Below, piece after piece: positions 8,396 through 16,401 of a DNA stretch of 64,000 nt; positions within the stretch are counted from its first letter, which is position 1, and each line of letters opens with the position of its first letter. The notes below the pieces were generated by a model. The model did no database searches and had not been told where the DNA came from. It worked only from the letters and a program-made list of their open reading frames with translations. The DNA comes from Chitinophagaceae bacterium (lineage in GTDB: Bacteria > Bacteroidota > Bacteroidia > Chitinophagales > Chitinophagaceae). Made by a program: the position numbers and the translations under genes. Location of the stretch: NCBI GenBank assembly GCA_024508725.1, contig JANINS010000003.1, positions 496,001-560,000 of the forward strand. The letters run 5' to 3'.

Positions 8396-9412
8396 TTAGC
8401 CGGCAGGCTTTGCATCCAGAACTTCAACATCAAACTCCAGAATACTGTTTGGTGGAATTTTAGGAGCTCGTGTTCTAATCGAATAAGCAAGACCAGAAGG
8501 TATCACCAGCCTGATCTTGCCACCTGTTTTAATGAGTGGAACAGCAAGTTGCCATGCTTTGATCAATGACTTCAATGCAAAGGTGTATGACTCTGTTTCG
8601 CTGCCACTGATCACTTCATTTGTTCCGAAAATACGAAGCTGGTATTTGGCTGTAATGGAATCTGCAACGCTAAATGACTTACCGGTTCCCGGATCAATGA
8701 TCTTGTAATATACACCTTCGATCATTTGCATTGGATCTGCTTTTCCGCTTGTAATGGCTTGCTCGATCTTTGATCTATCTGCCTGGTATTGTTGAACGCT
8801 ATCGATGTTAGGTAATGGATTTACTAAAGGCCTGATCGTTGAATTCTCATTACTCAATAACTTCCATGAACCTGCAAGTCTTTGTACCCAAACATTTGTA
8901 ACGGAAGCATCGATCCAATTTTTTTTACCAGTTGAGTATACTGCTGCAGGTTCTTTTATGTTGAAACCTTCACCATTGATACGACATGTGCCGATCAGTT
9001 TCCACTTGCTTTCTTCCGGCAGATAAATATAGCCTGAGTATAAGATGAAATTCTCTGCTGAATCTGCTGCAGATGCGATAAGTAGTTTGTAAGTTGTATT
9101 ATTCTTCCAATTGAATTCCCATTCTAACTCATCATCTTCATGCGCTACATTGATGCCGGTGATTACTACTGTTGCATTTTTTGGAAACCCGAACGATACT
9201 TCTCTTTCCTTTTTATCTGCTTCTAATGAAAGCCTGATGTTTTTACTTTGAATTCCAACAAAACTTTCCTTTTTACCGTTTGCCTTTACATTCACTTCAG
9301 CGATCAGGGAAATAGCTGTAACAGAATCGGGAAGTATATAATGATAAGCAGAATCAGATGCAAACAAATGACTGCTGAACAGAAACATTAAAAATGAAAG
9401 CAAAAGTTTCAT
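8396..9412 (-). CDS. Exported FKBP-type peptidyl-prolyl isomerase with an N-terminal beta-rich domain
   Basis: A 338-residue secreted protein. Residues 1-18 are a signal peptide ending near LFA|SDS. Residues about 25-190 form a beta-rich region that looks similar to the DUF3472 family (FVGIQSKN, then WKLIGTCRINGEG). The C-terminal 110 residues match an FKBP domain: YYKIIDPGTG, YTFALKSLIKAWQLAVPLIKTG, RLVIPSGLAY, and IPPNSILEFDVEVLD. Some FKBP active-site aromatic positions are conserved, but whether it still isomerises prolines is not certain. It likely acts in the periplasm or on the cell surface. It is a single-gene unit with a TAnnTTTG element just upstream. Confidence 0.78.
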   Translation of the reverse strand: MKLLLSFLMFLFSSHLFASDSAYHYILPDSVTAISLIAEVNVKANGKKESFVGIQSKNIRLSLEADKKEREVSFGFPKNATVVITGINVAHEDDELEWEFNWKNNTTYKLLIASAADSAENFILYSGYIYLPEESKWKLIGTCRINGEGFNIKEPAAVYSTGKKNWIDASVTNVWVQRLAGSWKLLSNENSTIRPLVNPLPNIDSVQQYQADRSKIEQAITSGKADPMQMIEGVYYKIIDPGTGKSFSVADSITAKYQLRIFGTNEVISGSETESYTFALKSLIKAWQLAVPLIKTGGKIRLVIPSGLAYSIRTRAPKIPPNSILEFDVEVLDAKPAG

Positions 9413-9425
9413 GAAGTTGTTTTAC

Positions 9426-9433
9426 CAAACTTA
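9426..9433 (-). promoter_or_regulatory. Candidate -7 promoter element of the FKBP gene
   Basis: Minus-strand TAAGTTTG, an exact TAnnTTTG match, 13 bases before the ATG at 9412. If real, the mRNA leader would be only a few bases long. No -33 TTG is visible. Confidence 0.35.
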
Positions 9434-9565
9434 GTTGAAAAAAGATAATTAGCAGATGTGTGTTAACGTTGCTGGTTTGCCGAATAGCATTGTTGCAGTG
9501 GAAGAGTGCGACGCAACAGAAGATCAAACAAAGATGTGAAGCTGGTGAAATAAAAAAGATAGATA

Positions 9566-9634
9566 GTGGCTTCGCCAGGAATTCCGTATGAATGATTTCA
9601 TTCGTGCAGGGAATCTGAATCTGGACCTTCAGAA
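9566..9634 (-). pseudogene. tRNA-Arg remnant A (3' half with an internal insertion)
   Basis: The bases at 9566-9582 are identical to 17 bases covering the CCA side, acceptor 3' strand and T-stem of the intact tRNA (9883-9899). The bases at 9611-9634 match the tRNA anticodon-to-T-loop region (9901-9924) at 20 of 24 positions. The two blocks are pushed apart by about 28 bases inserted in the T-loop, containing the small palindrome GAATG-ATTT-CATTC. The D-arm and 5' acceptor strand are missing. The block at 9598-9634 doubles as the 3' coding end of the GIY-YIG gene. Confidence 0.75.
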
Positions 9635-9873
9635 AGCTTTAGCTTATTTATGAAATATTTTCTACCCGCTGCAGTCTTAAAATATTTTTCTCTTTCAATT
9701 GCAGCTGCACGAGTTTCGAAAATCTCATAATAAACTAGATGAACAGGAAGGTAAGGTCTGAGAAATTTAGTAGCTCCGGCATTGTGTTGTTTCAACCTGA
9801 TCTCCAGATTTTTGCAATGCCCCTTGTAATAAAAATCGTTTGATTCACTTTTTACAACGTAAGCATAGTACAT
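9598..9873 (-). CDS. GIY-YIG domain endonuclease-like protein
   Basis: A 91-residue protein that is a single GIY-YIG nuclease domain of the UvrC-N/URI type. MYYAYVVKS supplies the GIY-like strand and FYYKGHCKN the YIG-like strand (YKG here). EIRLKQHNAG carries the conserved arginine and RAAAIEREKYFK the metal-binding glutamate, followed by GRKYF. Such small proteins occur in many copies in Bacteroidota genomes; their roles are not settled. The ATG lies only 7 bases downstream of the CCA end of tRNA-Arg, leaving no room for a promoter of its own, so it is probably expressed from the tRNA transcript. Its last dozen residues are encoded by tRNA-derived sequence. Confidence 0.85.
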   Translation of the reverse strand: MYYAYVVKSESNDFYYKGHCKNLEIRLKQHNAGATKFLRPYLPVHLVYYEIFETRAAAIEREKYFKTAAGRKYFINKLKLSEGPDSDSLHE

Positions 9874-9880
9874 AACTAAA

Positions 9881-9955
9881 TGGTGGCTTCGCCAGGAATC
9901 GAACCTGGATCTGGAGCTTCGGAAACTCTTATACTATCCATTGTACTACGAAGCC
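9881..9955 (-). tRNA. tRNA-Arg (anticodon CCG)
   Basis: Seventy-five bases including an encoded CCA. The minus strand folds as a cloverleaf: acceptor GGCTTCG / CGAAGCC, D-stem GTAC / GTAT with loop AATGGATA, anticodon loop TTCCGAA with CCG at 34-36, variable loop AGAT, T-stem CCAGG / CCTGG with loop TTCGATT, discriminator A. The anticodon stem has one A-C mismatch and one G-U pair. It is the only intact member of the local tRNA-Arg cluster. A TAnnTTTG element lies six bases upstream, and a GIY-YIG gene starts 7 bases downstream. Confidence 0.93.
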
Positions 9956-9961
9956 GAAAGA

Positions 9962-9969
9962 CAAATTTA
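9962..9969 (-). promoter_or_regulatory. Promoter -7 element of tRNA-Arg
   Basis: Minus-strand TAAATTTG, an exact TAnnTTTG match, ends six bases before the tRNA 5' end. The same element at exactly the same distance precedes the broken tRNA copy at 10015-10100, which argues that both are real and were duplicated with the tRNA. The close spacing would leave almost no 5' leader. Confidence 0.55.
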
Positions 9970-10014
9970 GTTAATGAATAAGAAATAAAGAGAGATGTTA
10001 TTGCAATAGATTTT

Positions 10015-10100
10015 AATCGAACCTGGATCTGGAGCTTCGGAAACGCTTATACTATCCCTGTCTGAATGTCGCAGACAGGCAGGCATTGTACTACGAAGCC
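10015..10100 (-). pseudogene. tRNA-Arg remnant C (5' part, interrupted by a hairpin)
   Basis: Nearly identical to the 5' part of the intact tRNA-Arg from the acceptor strand to the T-loop (ends at TTCGATT), then diverges abruptly: the second half of the T-arm, the 3' acceptor strand and CCA are absent. A 27-base insertion (10058-10084) sits in the D-loop. One base change at 10045 breaks an anticodon-stem pair. It cannot make a functional tRNA. The anticodon sequence CCG is still present. Confidence 0.85.
10057..10084. repeat. Small palindromic insertion in the tRNA-Arg remnant
   Basis: CCTGTCTG (10057-10064), 7-base loop AATGTCG, CAGACAGG (10072-10079), then CAGGC. The 8-bp stem is perfect. 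Comparison with the intact tRNA shows that 27 bases of this were inserted in the D-loop. It has the look of a short mobile palindromic repeat, but I see no second exact copy in this window. Confidence 0.7.
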
Positions 10101-10106
10101 GGAGCA

Positions 10107-10114
10107 CAAAAGTA
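10107..10114 (-). promoter_or_regulatory. Promoter -7 element kept by the tRNA-Arg remnant
   Basis: Minus-strand TACTTTTG (TAnnTTTG), six bases before the 5' acceptor strand of the remnant, the same spacing as at the intact tRNA. It could still drive transcription into the remnant and the intact tRNA. Confidence 0.5.
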
Positions 10115-10135
10115 ACGAGTTCGTTGTAGATAAAA

Positions 10136-10663
10136 TTAAGAAAGAAGAGATGCTTTCCACCAATCATAAACCTTTGGGAAAGCAATTAGAAACCAGGCTG
10201 TGTATTTAGCTGGTTCTGAAGTAAGAGAAGAAAGAATTGCATCCATAGTCATGAAGGAAATAGTTTTCACTTCATCTGGATTGGGAGATATATTCTGATC
10301 GTAAGTACCAACAAACACATGATCGAATTCATGTTCGGTAAGTCCGTTGTCGAATGATGCTTTGTATGTGAAATCAAATACTTTTTTAATATTGGTATCG
10401 AAGCCAAGTTCCTCGTTCAACCTTCGTTTAGCTGCGTTAAGCGTAGTTTCTCCGGGTCGTGGATGACTGCAGCATGCATTCGTCCATAAACCAGCACTAT
10501 GATATTTTGACAAAGCTCTTTGTTGAAGCAGCATTTCATTATTGCTGTTGAAAATGAAAACACTGAAAGCCCTGTGCAGAATTGCTTTTTCATGAGCTTC
10601 CATTTTTTCCATTTTCCCGATCTCTGTGTCGTTCTCGTCAACAAGGATCACTTCTTCGATCAT
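10136..10663 (-). CDS. idi: Isopentenyl-diphosphate delta-isomerase, type I
   Basis: Interconverts isopentenyl and dimethylallyl diphosphate in isoprenoid synthesis, including the undecaprenyl lipid carrier used for polysaccharide assembly. The 175 residues match type I Nudix-fold Idi: HRAFSVFIFN near residue 30, the catalytic cysteine in TNACCSHPRPGE (about residues 60-71), and the Nudix-derived AAKRRLNEELGF, followed by the glutamates in EHEFDHVFVG. It ends 1 base before the rfbA stop and is the last gene of the long minus-strand run, so it may share the polysaccharide transcript. Confidence 0.94.
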   Translation of the reverse strand: MIEEVILVDENDTEIGKMEKMEAHEKAILHRAFSVFIFNSNNEMLLQQRALSKYHSAGLWTNACCSHPRPGETTLNAAKRRLNEELGFDTNIKKVFDFTYKASFDNGLTEHEFDHVFVGTYDQNISPNPDEVKTISFMTMDAILSSLTSEPAKYTAWFLIAFPKVYDWWKASLLS

Positions 10664-10664
10664 G

Positions 10665-11525
10665 CTATAATTTAATATTTTTCAGGTATTGACCATAACC
10701 GCTCTTCTCGTATTTCTCTGCAAGTGCCATTAATTGTTTTTGATCTATAAAGCCCATACGATAAGCAACTTCTTCTATGCAACCGATTTTTTGGCTTTGT
10801 CTTTTTTCGATCACACGAACAAATTCAGAGGCATCGCTTAATGAATCAAAAGTTCCTGTGTCAAGCCATGCTGTTCCTCTGCTCATTACACCAACTTTCA
10901 AATTGCCTTGTTGCAGGTATACTTTGTTAACATCAGTTATCTCGTATTCACCCCTTGCAGAAGGTTGTAGATTCTTTGCAATTTCTAATACGGAGTTGTC
11001 ATAGAAGTAAAGACCAGGTACTGCGTAATTTGATTTAGGCTGCTGTGGCTTTTCTTCGATTGACAAGGCATTAAAGTCGTTATCAAATTCTACAACACCA
11101 TAACGTTCTGGATCGTTCACTTCATAAGCAAAAATGGCTGCACCATTTATATCGTTGAATGAACGGACAAGATCGCTTAACCCTGCACCATAAAAAATAT
11201 TATCACCAAGTATCAGTGCAACTTTATCATCTCCTACAAAATCTTTCCCGATAACAAAAGCCTGTGCAAGACCATTGGGAACAGATTGTACTGCATAAGT
11301 AAAGTTGCATCCTACTTCTGCCCCATTTCCCAACAAACGCTGGAACTGAGATGAGTCTTCAGGTGTTGTGATGATCAAAATATCTTTGATGCCTGCAAGC
11401 ATTAAAATAGATAATGGATAATAGATCATCGGCTTATCATAAACAGGCATTAATTGTTTACTGATAGCCTTGGTTATCGGGTACAATCTTGTACCACTTC
11501 CACCGGCTAGTATGATCCCTTTCAT
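10665..11525 (-). CDS. rfbA: Glucose-1-phosphate thymidylyltransferase
   Basis: Makes dTDP-glucose from dTTP and glucose-1-phosphate, entry step to dTDP-deoxysugars. The 286 residues agree with RmlA. The nucleotide-binding start is [20 protein letters not shown], followed by [25 protein letters not shown] carries the metal-binding Asp; EEKPQQPKS and the C-terminal region ending in QYLKNIKL are typical. It starts inside the rfbC stop (4-base overlap), and idi follows after 1 base. The product feeds RfbB and then both the rhamnose and the 3-amino-sugar branches. Confidence 0.96.
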   Translation of the reverse strand: MKGIILAGGSGTRLYPITKAISKQLMPVYDKPMIYYPLSILMLAGIKDILIITTPEDSSQFQRLLGNGAEVGCNFTYAVQSVPNGLAQAFVIGKDFVGDDKVALILGDNIFYGAGLSDLVRSFNDINGAAIFAYEVNDPERYGVVEFDNDFNALSIEEKPQQPKSNYAVPGLYFYDNSVLEIAKNLQPSARGEYEITDVNKVYLQQGNLKVGVMSRGTAWLDTGTFDSLSDASEFVRVIEKRQSQKIGCIEEVAYRMGFIDQKQLMALAEKYEKSGYGQYLKNIKL

Positions 11526-12073
11526 AAGCTTGCTTCGGTTTGTTTTAGCGTAGGGTGTAATTTATCCTTCTCTGATAAAATAATTTCATTTGACTCAACA
11601 ATCCAATTTATTGCAAGGTCCTGATCATTGTATGCAATACCACCTTCAGACTCTTTATTATAATAATTGTCACACTTATAAAAAAAAGTTGCCGTTTCAC
11701 TAAGCACTATAAATCCATGAGCAAAACCTCTGGGAATGAACAATTGTGTCGCTGAAGTATCGGACAATTCAAGTGAAAAGCTTTGTCCGTAAGTAGGAGA
11801 ATTTTTCCTGATATCCACTGCTACATCCAAAACTTTTCCCTGCAGCACACGAACTAATTTGGCTTGTGCAAATTCATCTTTCTGGAAATGCAATCCCCTC
11901 AATACACCAAATTCAGATTTAGATTGGTTGTCCTGGACAAAGTTTACATCCAAACCTGTTTGTGCTAAGAATTTTGATCGGTTAAAGCTTTCAAAAAAAT
12001 AACCTCTTTCGTCTTTAAAAATAGTATCATGAATAATAAAACAATCTTTCAACGGAGTTTGCTCAGCTCTCAT
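11522..12073 (-). CDS. rfbC: dTDP-4-dehydrorhamnose 3,5-epimerase
   Basis: Cupin-fold epimerase acting on dTDP-4-keto-6-deoxyglucose. At 183 residues it is the family size. Visible: [32 protein letters not shown] with the catalytic histidine, [19 protein letters not shown], and [20 protein letters not shown] with the catalytic tyrosine region. It sits between rfbA and rfbB with 1-4 base junctions. The rhamnose-forming reductase RmlD is not found in the window, so the L-rhamnose pathway would need a gene elsewhere. Confidence 0.95.
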   Translation of the reverse strand: MRAEQTPLKDCFIIHDTIFKDERGYFFESFNRSKFLAQTGLDVNFVQDNQSKSEFGVLRGLHFQKDEFAQAKLVRVLQGKVLDVAVDIRKNSPTYGQSFSLELSDTSATQLFIPRGFAHGFIVLSETATFFYKCDNYYNKESEGGIAYNDQDLAINWIVESNEIILSEKDKLHPTLKQTEASL

Positions 12074-12075
12074 GT

Positions 12076-13134
12076 TTATCGGTTAGCGTACATGTTTTGG
12101 TAATAAGATTGATAAGCTCCTGATGTTACATGGTTCAGCCATTCCTGGTTGCTCAGATACCAATCTATTGTTTCACTAAGTCCCTGTTCGAACGTAACAG
12201 TTGGTTTCCAACCTAATTCTTTATTGATCTTGGAAGCATCGATCGCATAGCGCCGATCATGTCCAGGCCTGTCTTTTACATAAGTGATCAGCGTTTCGCT
12301 TGTTCCAGGTGCATTACCCAGTTTTTCATCCATCAGCTTACACAAAAGTTTTACAAGATCAATATTCTTCCATTCATTGAAACCACCGATGTTATATGTT
12401 TCATCTTTCTCTCCTTTATGAAAAACAAGATCGATAGCCAAAGCATGATCTTTCACATATAACCAATCTCTCGTATACAATCCATCACCATAGACAGGAA
12501 GTGGTTTTTTGGTGATGATGTTATTGATGAACAGTGGTATCAGTTTTTCAGGAAAATGATATGGGCCGTAATTATTAGAACAGTTGGTGATCACTGTTCT
12601 CATGTGATATGTTTCTGCATATGCTCTTACAAAATGATCGGAAGATGCTTTACTGGCAGAATAAGGTGAGTTAGGATGATAAGCTGTGGTTTCAGTAAAC
12701 AATCCTGTTTCACCCAAAGCTCCATACACTTCGTCGGTGGAAACATGATAAAACAAATGTTGATCGAGATTTTCTTTCCAGTATTGTTTTGCTGCATTCA
12801 ATAAATTCACCGTTCCGATCACATTCGTATAAACAAAATCAAGTGGAGAATGGATTGAACGATCCACATGAGATTCTGCAGCAAGATGGATCACATCAGT
12901 AACATGATGCCTGGCGAAAACCTGGCTTAATGCATCTGCATCAAGAATATTTACTTTTTCAAATAGATAATTGGAGCTTTGGTCTACGTCTGAAAGATTC
13001 TCCAGGTTACCGGCATACGTCAATGCATCAAGGTTGATGATCTTATATTCAGGATACTTGTTTACAAAAAGACGCACTACATGAGAGCCGATGAAACCAG
13101 CTCCGCCTGTGATCAATATATTACGACTGCTCAT
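12076..13134 (-). CDS. rfbB: dTDP-glucose 4,6-dehydratase
   Basis: Extended SDR enzyme that produces dTDP-4-keto-6-deoxyglucose. It has the NAD-binding GGAGFIGSHVV (residues 9-19), HLAAESHVDRSI, STDEVYGALG with the catalytic Asp-Glu, and the YSASK active-site motif. C-terminal GWKPTVTFEQGLSETIDWY is standard. Length 352 residues. The product is the branching point for RfbC and for the FdtA-like ketoisomerases further upstream in the locus. Confidence 0.96.
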   Translation of the reverse strand: MSSRNILITGGAGFIGSHVVRLFVNKYPEYKIINLDALTYAGNLENLSDVDQSSNYLFEKVNILDADALSQVFARHHVTDVIHLAAESHVDRSIHSPLDFVYTNVIGTVNLLNAAKQYWKENLDQHLFYHVSTDEVYGALGETGLFTETTAYHPNSPYSASKASSDHFVRAYAETYHMRTVITNCSNNYGPYHFPEKLIPLFINNIITKKPLPVYGDGLYTRDWLYVKDHALAIDLVFHKGEKDETYNIGGFNEWKNIDLVKLLCKLMDEKLGNAPGTSETLITYVKDRPGHDRRYAIDASKINKELGWKPTVTFEQGLSETIDWYLSNQEWLNHVTSGAYQSYYQNMYANR

Positions 13135-13147
13135 AAGGGATGCAATA

Positions 13148-14332
13148 TTAATTTAATTCTTTGTTCAAGTATATAGATAGTAGCAATACTGCTTCTTTTT
13201 GCTTGGAGAAATGCTCGGTAGCAAACTTTTTTGCCTTATCTCCCATCTCCTTTCTCACTACTTCATCTTTAATCAGAAGGATCAAAGCATCACCAAATTC
13301 TTTTATATCATGATGCTCAATCAGGATACCGGTTTCATTTGGTATCATCGTATCCTTTACACCACCAACATTCACTGCTACAACCGGTTTTCCACATATC
13401 TGGGCTTCGATCAGCGATAACGGTGTTCCTTCATTAAAAGATGTTAATGCAACAATATCCAATCCTTCAAGAATATTCTGAATATTATGTACCCACGAAG
13501 TAAACACTATCGGCTTATCTGCATGGGTTTCTGAATAAGCTATATTATTTGAATTAAGATATTGTTTCATGCTTGGCAGTTCATCTCCATCACCAACAAT
13601 AAAAAACTTCACCGGTTTACTGTTGTAAGTTTGAAGCACATATTGAGCAACCTTTAAAAAGAAAACAGGATTTTTAATTGCTACCATTCTACCCAATAAA
13701 CCGATGCAGACTGTATTTGCTTCAAGCTGGTATTGTCGTTTAAAAGCCTGGAGATAATGATCTGAAAGATGTGGATCAATATAATCAACTCCTAATGGAA
13801 CAATTCGAAGCTTATCAGAAACAGAAATGCGTAATAACTTACTTAATTCTTCTGCCTGCGATCTGCTGATGGCAATAATAATATCTGTATAACGAATCAA
13901 TCTGCGTTCAAGAAGAATAAGTAATGATGAAAAAAAGCGATTGAAATAAGAATGAAACAAATGACCATGAAAAGTATGAACGACACGTTTTACTCCGGCT
14001 CTTTTAGCAGCTAATCTTCCCAGTAAACCAACTTTGGCTCCATGTGTATGAACAATGTCTGGCTTGAATTGCTTGATATAATTAACAACAAATCTGTAAG
14101 CCTTCAGATCGTTCACCACATCAGGTTTTCTCTTCAGATGTGGGATATTGATCAGTTTCAGTTCGGGATATTTATTAAGCAAAAAAGAAGGCTCTGTTTC
14201 GTCCTTCTCTTTGCATCCATACAAAATATGAACATCAAATTCGTCTTCCAGGTGATGAGCCAATGGAATCGTATCCAATGCAGGTCCACCAATTACCAGC
14301 CTGTTATGAATGATCAGAAGCTTTTGCTTCAT
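13148..14332 (-). CDS. Glycosyltransferase, family 4 (GT-B)
   Basis: A 394-residue cytoplasmic glycosyltransferase that would add one sugar to the lipid-linked repeat unit. N-terminal NRLVIGGPALDTIPLAHHL and HTHGAKVGLLGRLAAKRAGV belong to the acceptor domain; the donor domain has IVPLGVD, VCIGLLGRMVAIKNP, FIVGDGDE and the EX7E-type SFNEGTPLSLIEAQICGKPVVA. Closest in appearance to WcaC/EpsD-like GT4 enzymes. Sugar specificity cannot be read from the sequence. It sits between rfbB and fcl. Confidence 0.88.
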   Translation of the reverse strand: MKQKLLIIHNRLVIGGPALDTIPLAHHLEDEFDVHILYGCKEKDETEPSFLLNKYPELKLINIPHLKRKPDVVNDLKAYRFVVNYIKQFKPDIVHTHGAKVGLLGRLAAKRAGVKRVVHTFHGHLFHSYFNRFFSSLLILLERRLIRYTDIIIAISRSQAEELSKLLRISVSDKLRIVPLGVDYIDPHLSDHYLQAFKRQYQLEANTVCIGLLGRMVAIKNPVFFLKVAQYVLQTYNSKPVKFFIVGDGDELPSMKQYLNSNNIAYSETHADKPIVFTSWVHNIQNILEGLDIVALTSFNEGTPLSLIEAQICGKPVVAVNVGGVKDTMIPNETGILIEHHDIKEFGDALILLIKDEVVRKEMGDKAKKFATEHFSKQKEAVLLLSIYLNKELN

Positions 14333-14333
14333 T

Positions 14334-15260
14334 TCAGAACTTATCCTTTACTTCTTCGTAAACTTTTTTAATACCTTCTTCGAGAGATATTGTTGCCTTC
14401 CATCCGAATGAATTGATCTTCGAAACATCCATCAGCTTTCTGGGTGTTCCGTCAGGCATTGCAGGGTTGGTTTTAATATCGCCATCAAATCCTACGATTT
14501 GTTTTATCAGTTTTGCAAGGTCAAGAATAGAAATATCCTCACCCGTACCAATATTTACAAACTCGGGTTCGTTATAATGCAACATCAGGTGCAAACAAGC
14601 CGCTGCAAGATCATCTACATGCAAAAACTCTCTTTTAGGCGTTCCTGTTCCCCATATCTCAATGTGAGAAGCATTTGCTTTTTTTGCGGAGATTATCTTT
14701 CGCAATAATGCCGGGAGAACATGGCTATTGTTCAAGTCATAATTGTCGTTAGGCCCATAAAGATTGGTAGGCATAGCAGAGATAAAATCACAACCATACT
14801 GCAACCGGTAGTTCTCACACAACTTAATGCCTGCAATTTTTGCAATCGCATAAGGCTCGTTAGTATATTCCAGCAAACCAGTTAATAAAGCATCTTCCTT
14901 TAATGGCTGTGGTGCCAGCTTCGGATATATACAGGATGAACCCAGGAACAAAAGCTTTTTTACATTGTTACGATATGCTGCATCGATAACATTTGCTTCG
15001 ATCATCAGGTTATCATAAAGAAACTCGGCCCGGTAAATATTATTAGCGTTGATGCCACCAACTTTTGCGGCAGCCAAAAAAACATATTCGGGTTGATGCT
15101 CTTTAAAGAAAGATTGTACCTGCTGCTGGTTTCTAAGATCAAGTTCTGAAGATGTACGGGTAATGATATTAATGAAGCCGTTTTCATTTAGCTTTCTAAC
15201 AATAGCACTACCTACCATCCCTCTATGACCAGCTACATATATCTTCGATTCCTTTTCCAT
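14334..15260 (-). CDS. fcl: GDP-L-fucose synthase
   Basis: Epimerase-reductase that turns GDP-4-keto-6-deoxymannose into GDP-L-fucose with NADPH. At 308 residues it matches Fcl/Wca[15 protein letters not shown] at the N-terminus, [20 protein letters not shown], and [15 protein letters not shown] with the YxxxK catalytic pair; [10 protein letters not shown] follows. The gene directly follows gmd with a 1-base overlap, which completes the GDP-fucose pathway. Confidence 0.95.
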   Translation of the reverse strand: MEKESKIYVAGHRGMVGSAIVRKLNENGFINIITRTSSELDLRNQQQVQSFFKEHQPEYVFLAAAKVGGINANNIYRAEFLYDNLMIEANVIDAAYRNNVKKLLFLGSSCIYPKLAPQPLKEDALLTGLLEYTNEPYAIAKIAGIKLCENYRLQYGCDFISAMPTNLYGPNDNYDLNNSHVLPALLRKIISAKKANASHIEIWGTGTPKREFLHVDDLAAACLHLMLHYNEPEFVNIGTGEDISILDLAKLIKQIVGFDGDIKTNPAMPDGTPRKLMDVSKINSFGWKATISLEEGIKKVYEEVKDKF

Positions 15261-16369
15261 TATTCGTACTGATTCTTAATCGCAAATCCACTCTCTTTTA
15301 ATAGAACTTCCTTTTTAAAACAATCCAGGTCAGCAGCAACCATTTCTTTTACCAATTCATCCAATGTATATTTTGGCTCCCATCCCAATTTTGTTCTTGC
15401 CTTTGTTGCATCACCAATCAACAGATCAACTTCTGTTGGGCGATAATATCTTGGATCTACTTTTACAACGGTTGTACCGATAGGCAATTGGTATTCTCCA
15501 TTGCAGGCAGCAACCTTCGCAACTTCATCTTCGCCTTGTCCGCTAAACTCAAGTTCAATACCTACTTCTCCAAAAGCCATTCTTACAAAATCCCTGATCT
15601 CGGTAGTGATACCTGTTGCAATAACAAAATCTTCAGCCTCTTCCTGCTGTAAGATCAGGTACATGGCTTCAACATAATCCTTTGCATGTCCCCAATCTCT
15701 TTTAGAGTTCATATTACCCAGGTACAATGTGTCCTGCAACCCTAAAGCGATCTTCGCAACACCTCTTGTGATCTTTCTCGTTACAAAAGTTTCACCACGC
15801 AATGGCGATTCATGATTGAACAAAATTCCATTGCATGCATACATGCCGTAAGCTTCACGATAGTTAACGGTGATCCAGTAACCATACAGTTTTGCAACAG
15901 CATATGGAGATCGTGGATAGAAAGGTGTTGTTTCACTCTGAGGCACAGCCTGAACAAGGCCATAGAGTTCGGAAGTAGAAGCCTGGTATATTCTTGTTTT
16001 CTTTGTTAATCCCAGAAGTCTTACTGCTTCCAGTATTCTGAGGGTTCCAATACCATCAGCATTCGCTGTATACTCCGGTGTTTCAAAGCTTACATGCACA
16101 TGGCTCATTGCAGCCAGGTTGTATATCTCATCAGGTTGTATTTCCTGGATGATGCGGATTAGATTGGTGGAATCGGTAAGATCGCCATAATGCAATATCA
16201 TATGACGATTAGAAACGTGAGGATCTTCATATAAATGATCGATACGCTCTGTATTAAACAAAGAACTTCTTCTTTTAATACCATGGACTTCATAGCCTTT
16301 ATTCAGCAGGAGTTCTGCCAAATAAGCTCCGTCTTGTCCGGTGATGCCTGTTATTAATGCTTTCTTCAT
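15260..16369 (-). CDS. gmd: GDP-mannose 4,6-dehydratase
   Basis: First step of GDP-L-fucose synthesis. The 369 residues carry [29 protein letters not shown] (the typical NADP-binding Arg segment), [29 protein letters not shown] and [20 protein letters not shown], all signatures of Gmd. The expected product GDP-4-keto-6-deoxymannose goes to the adjacent fcl gene. A shorter Gmd-like paralogue is present at 39122-40087. Confidence 0.96.
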   Translation of the reverse strand: MKKALITGITGQDGAYLAELLLNKGYEVHGIKRRSSLFNTERIDHLYEDPHVSNRHMILHYGDLTDSTNLIRIIQEIQPDEIYNLAAMSHVHVSFETPEYTANADGIGTLRILEAVRLLGLTKKTRIYQASTSELYGLVQAVPQSETTPFYPRSPYAVAKLYGYWITVNYREAYGMYACNGILFNHESPLRGETFVTRKITRGVAKIALGLQDTLYLGNMNSKRDWGHAKDYVEAMYLILQQEEAEDFVIATGITTEIRDFVRMAFGEVGIELEFSGQGEDEVAKVAACNGEYQLPIGTTVVKVDPRYYRPTEVDLLIGDATKARTKLGWEPKYTLDELVKEMVAADLDCFKKEVLLKESGFAIKNQYE

Positions 16370-16401
16370 GTAAGAACTTGTATTTATAGGTAGAGAGAAA
16401 T

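Larger units (their letters stand above)
9566..9883 (-). mobile_element. Possible minimal tRNA-associated unit carrying a GIY-YIG nuclease
   Basis: About 318 bases bounded by a direct repeat of the tRNA-Arg 3' end (17 identical bases at 9566-9582 and 9883-9899). The order intact tRNA, one gene, displaced 3' tRNA fragment is what integration or duplication at a tRNA 3' end leaves behind. The only gene is a GIY-YIG nuclease; there is no integrase. Tandem tRNA duplication followed by decay is an alternative explanation. Confidence 0.35.

Noticed and set aside
9967-10185. Short open frame across the tRNA-Arg fragment
   Set aside because: It is made of tRNA-derived and palindromic bases read in a frame with no protein features.
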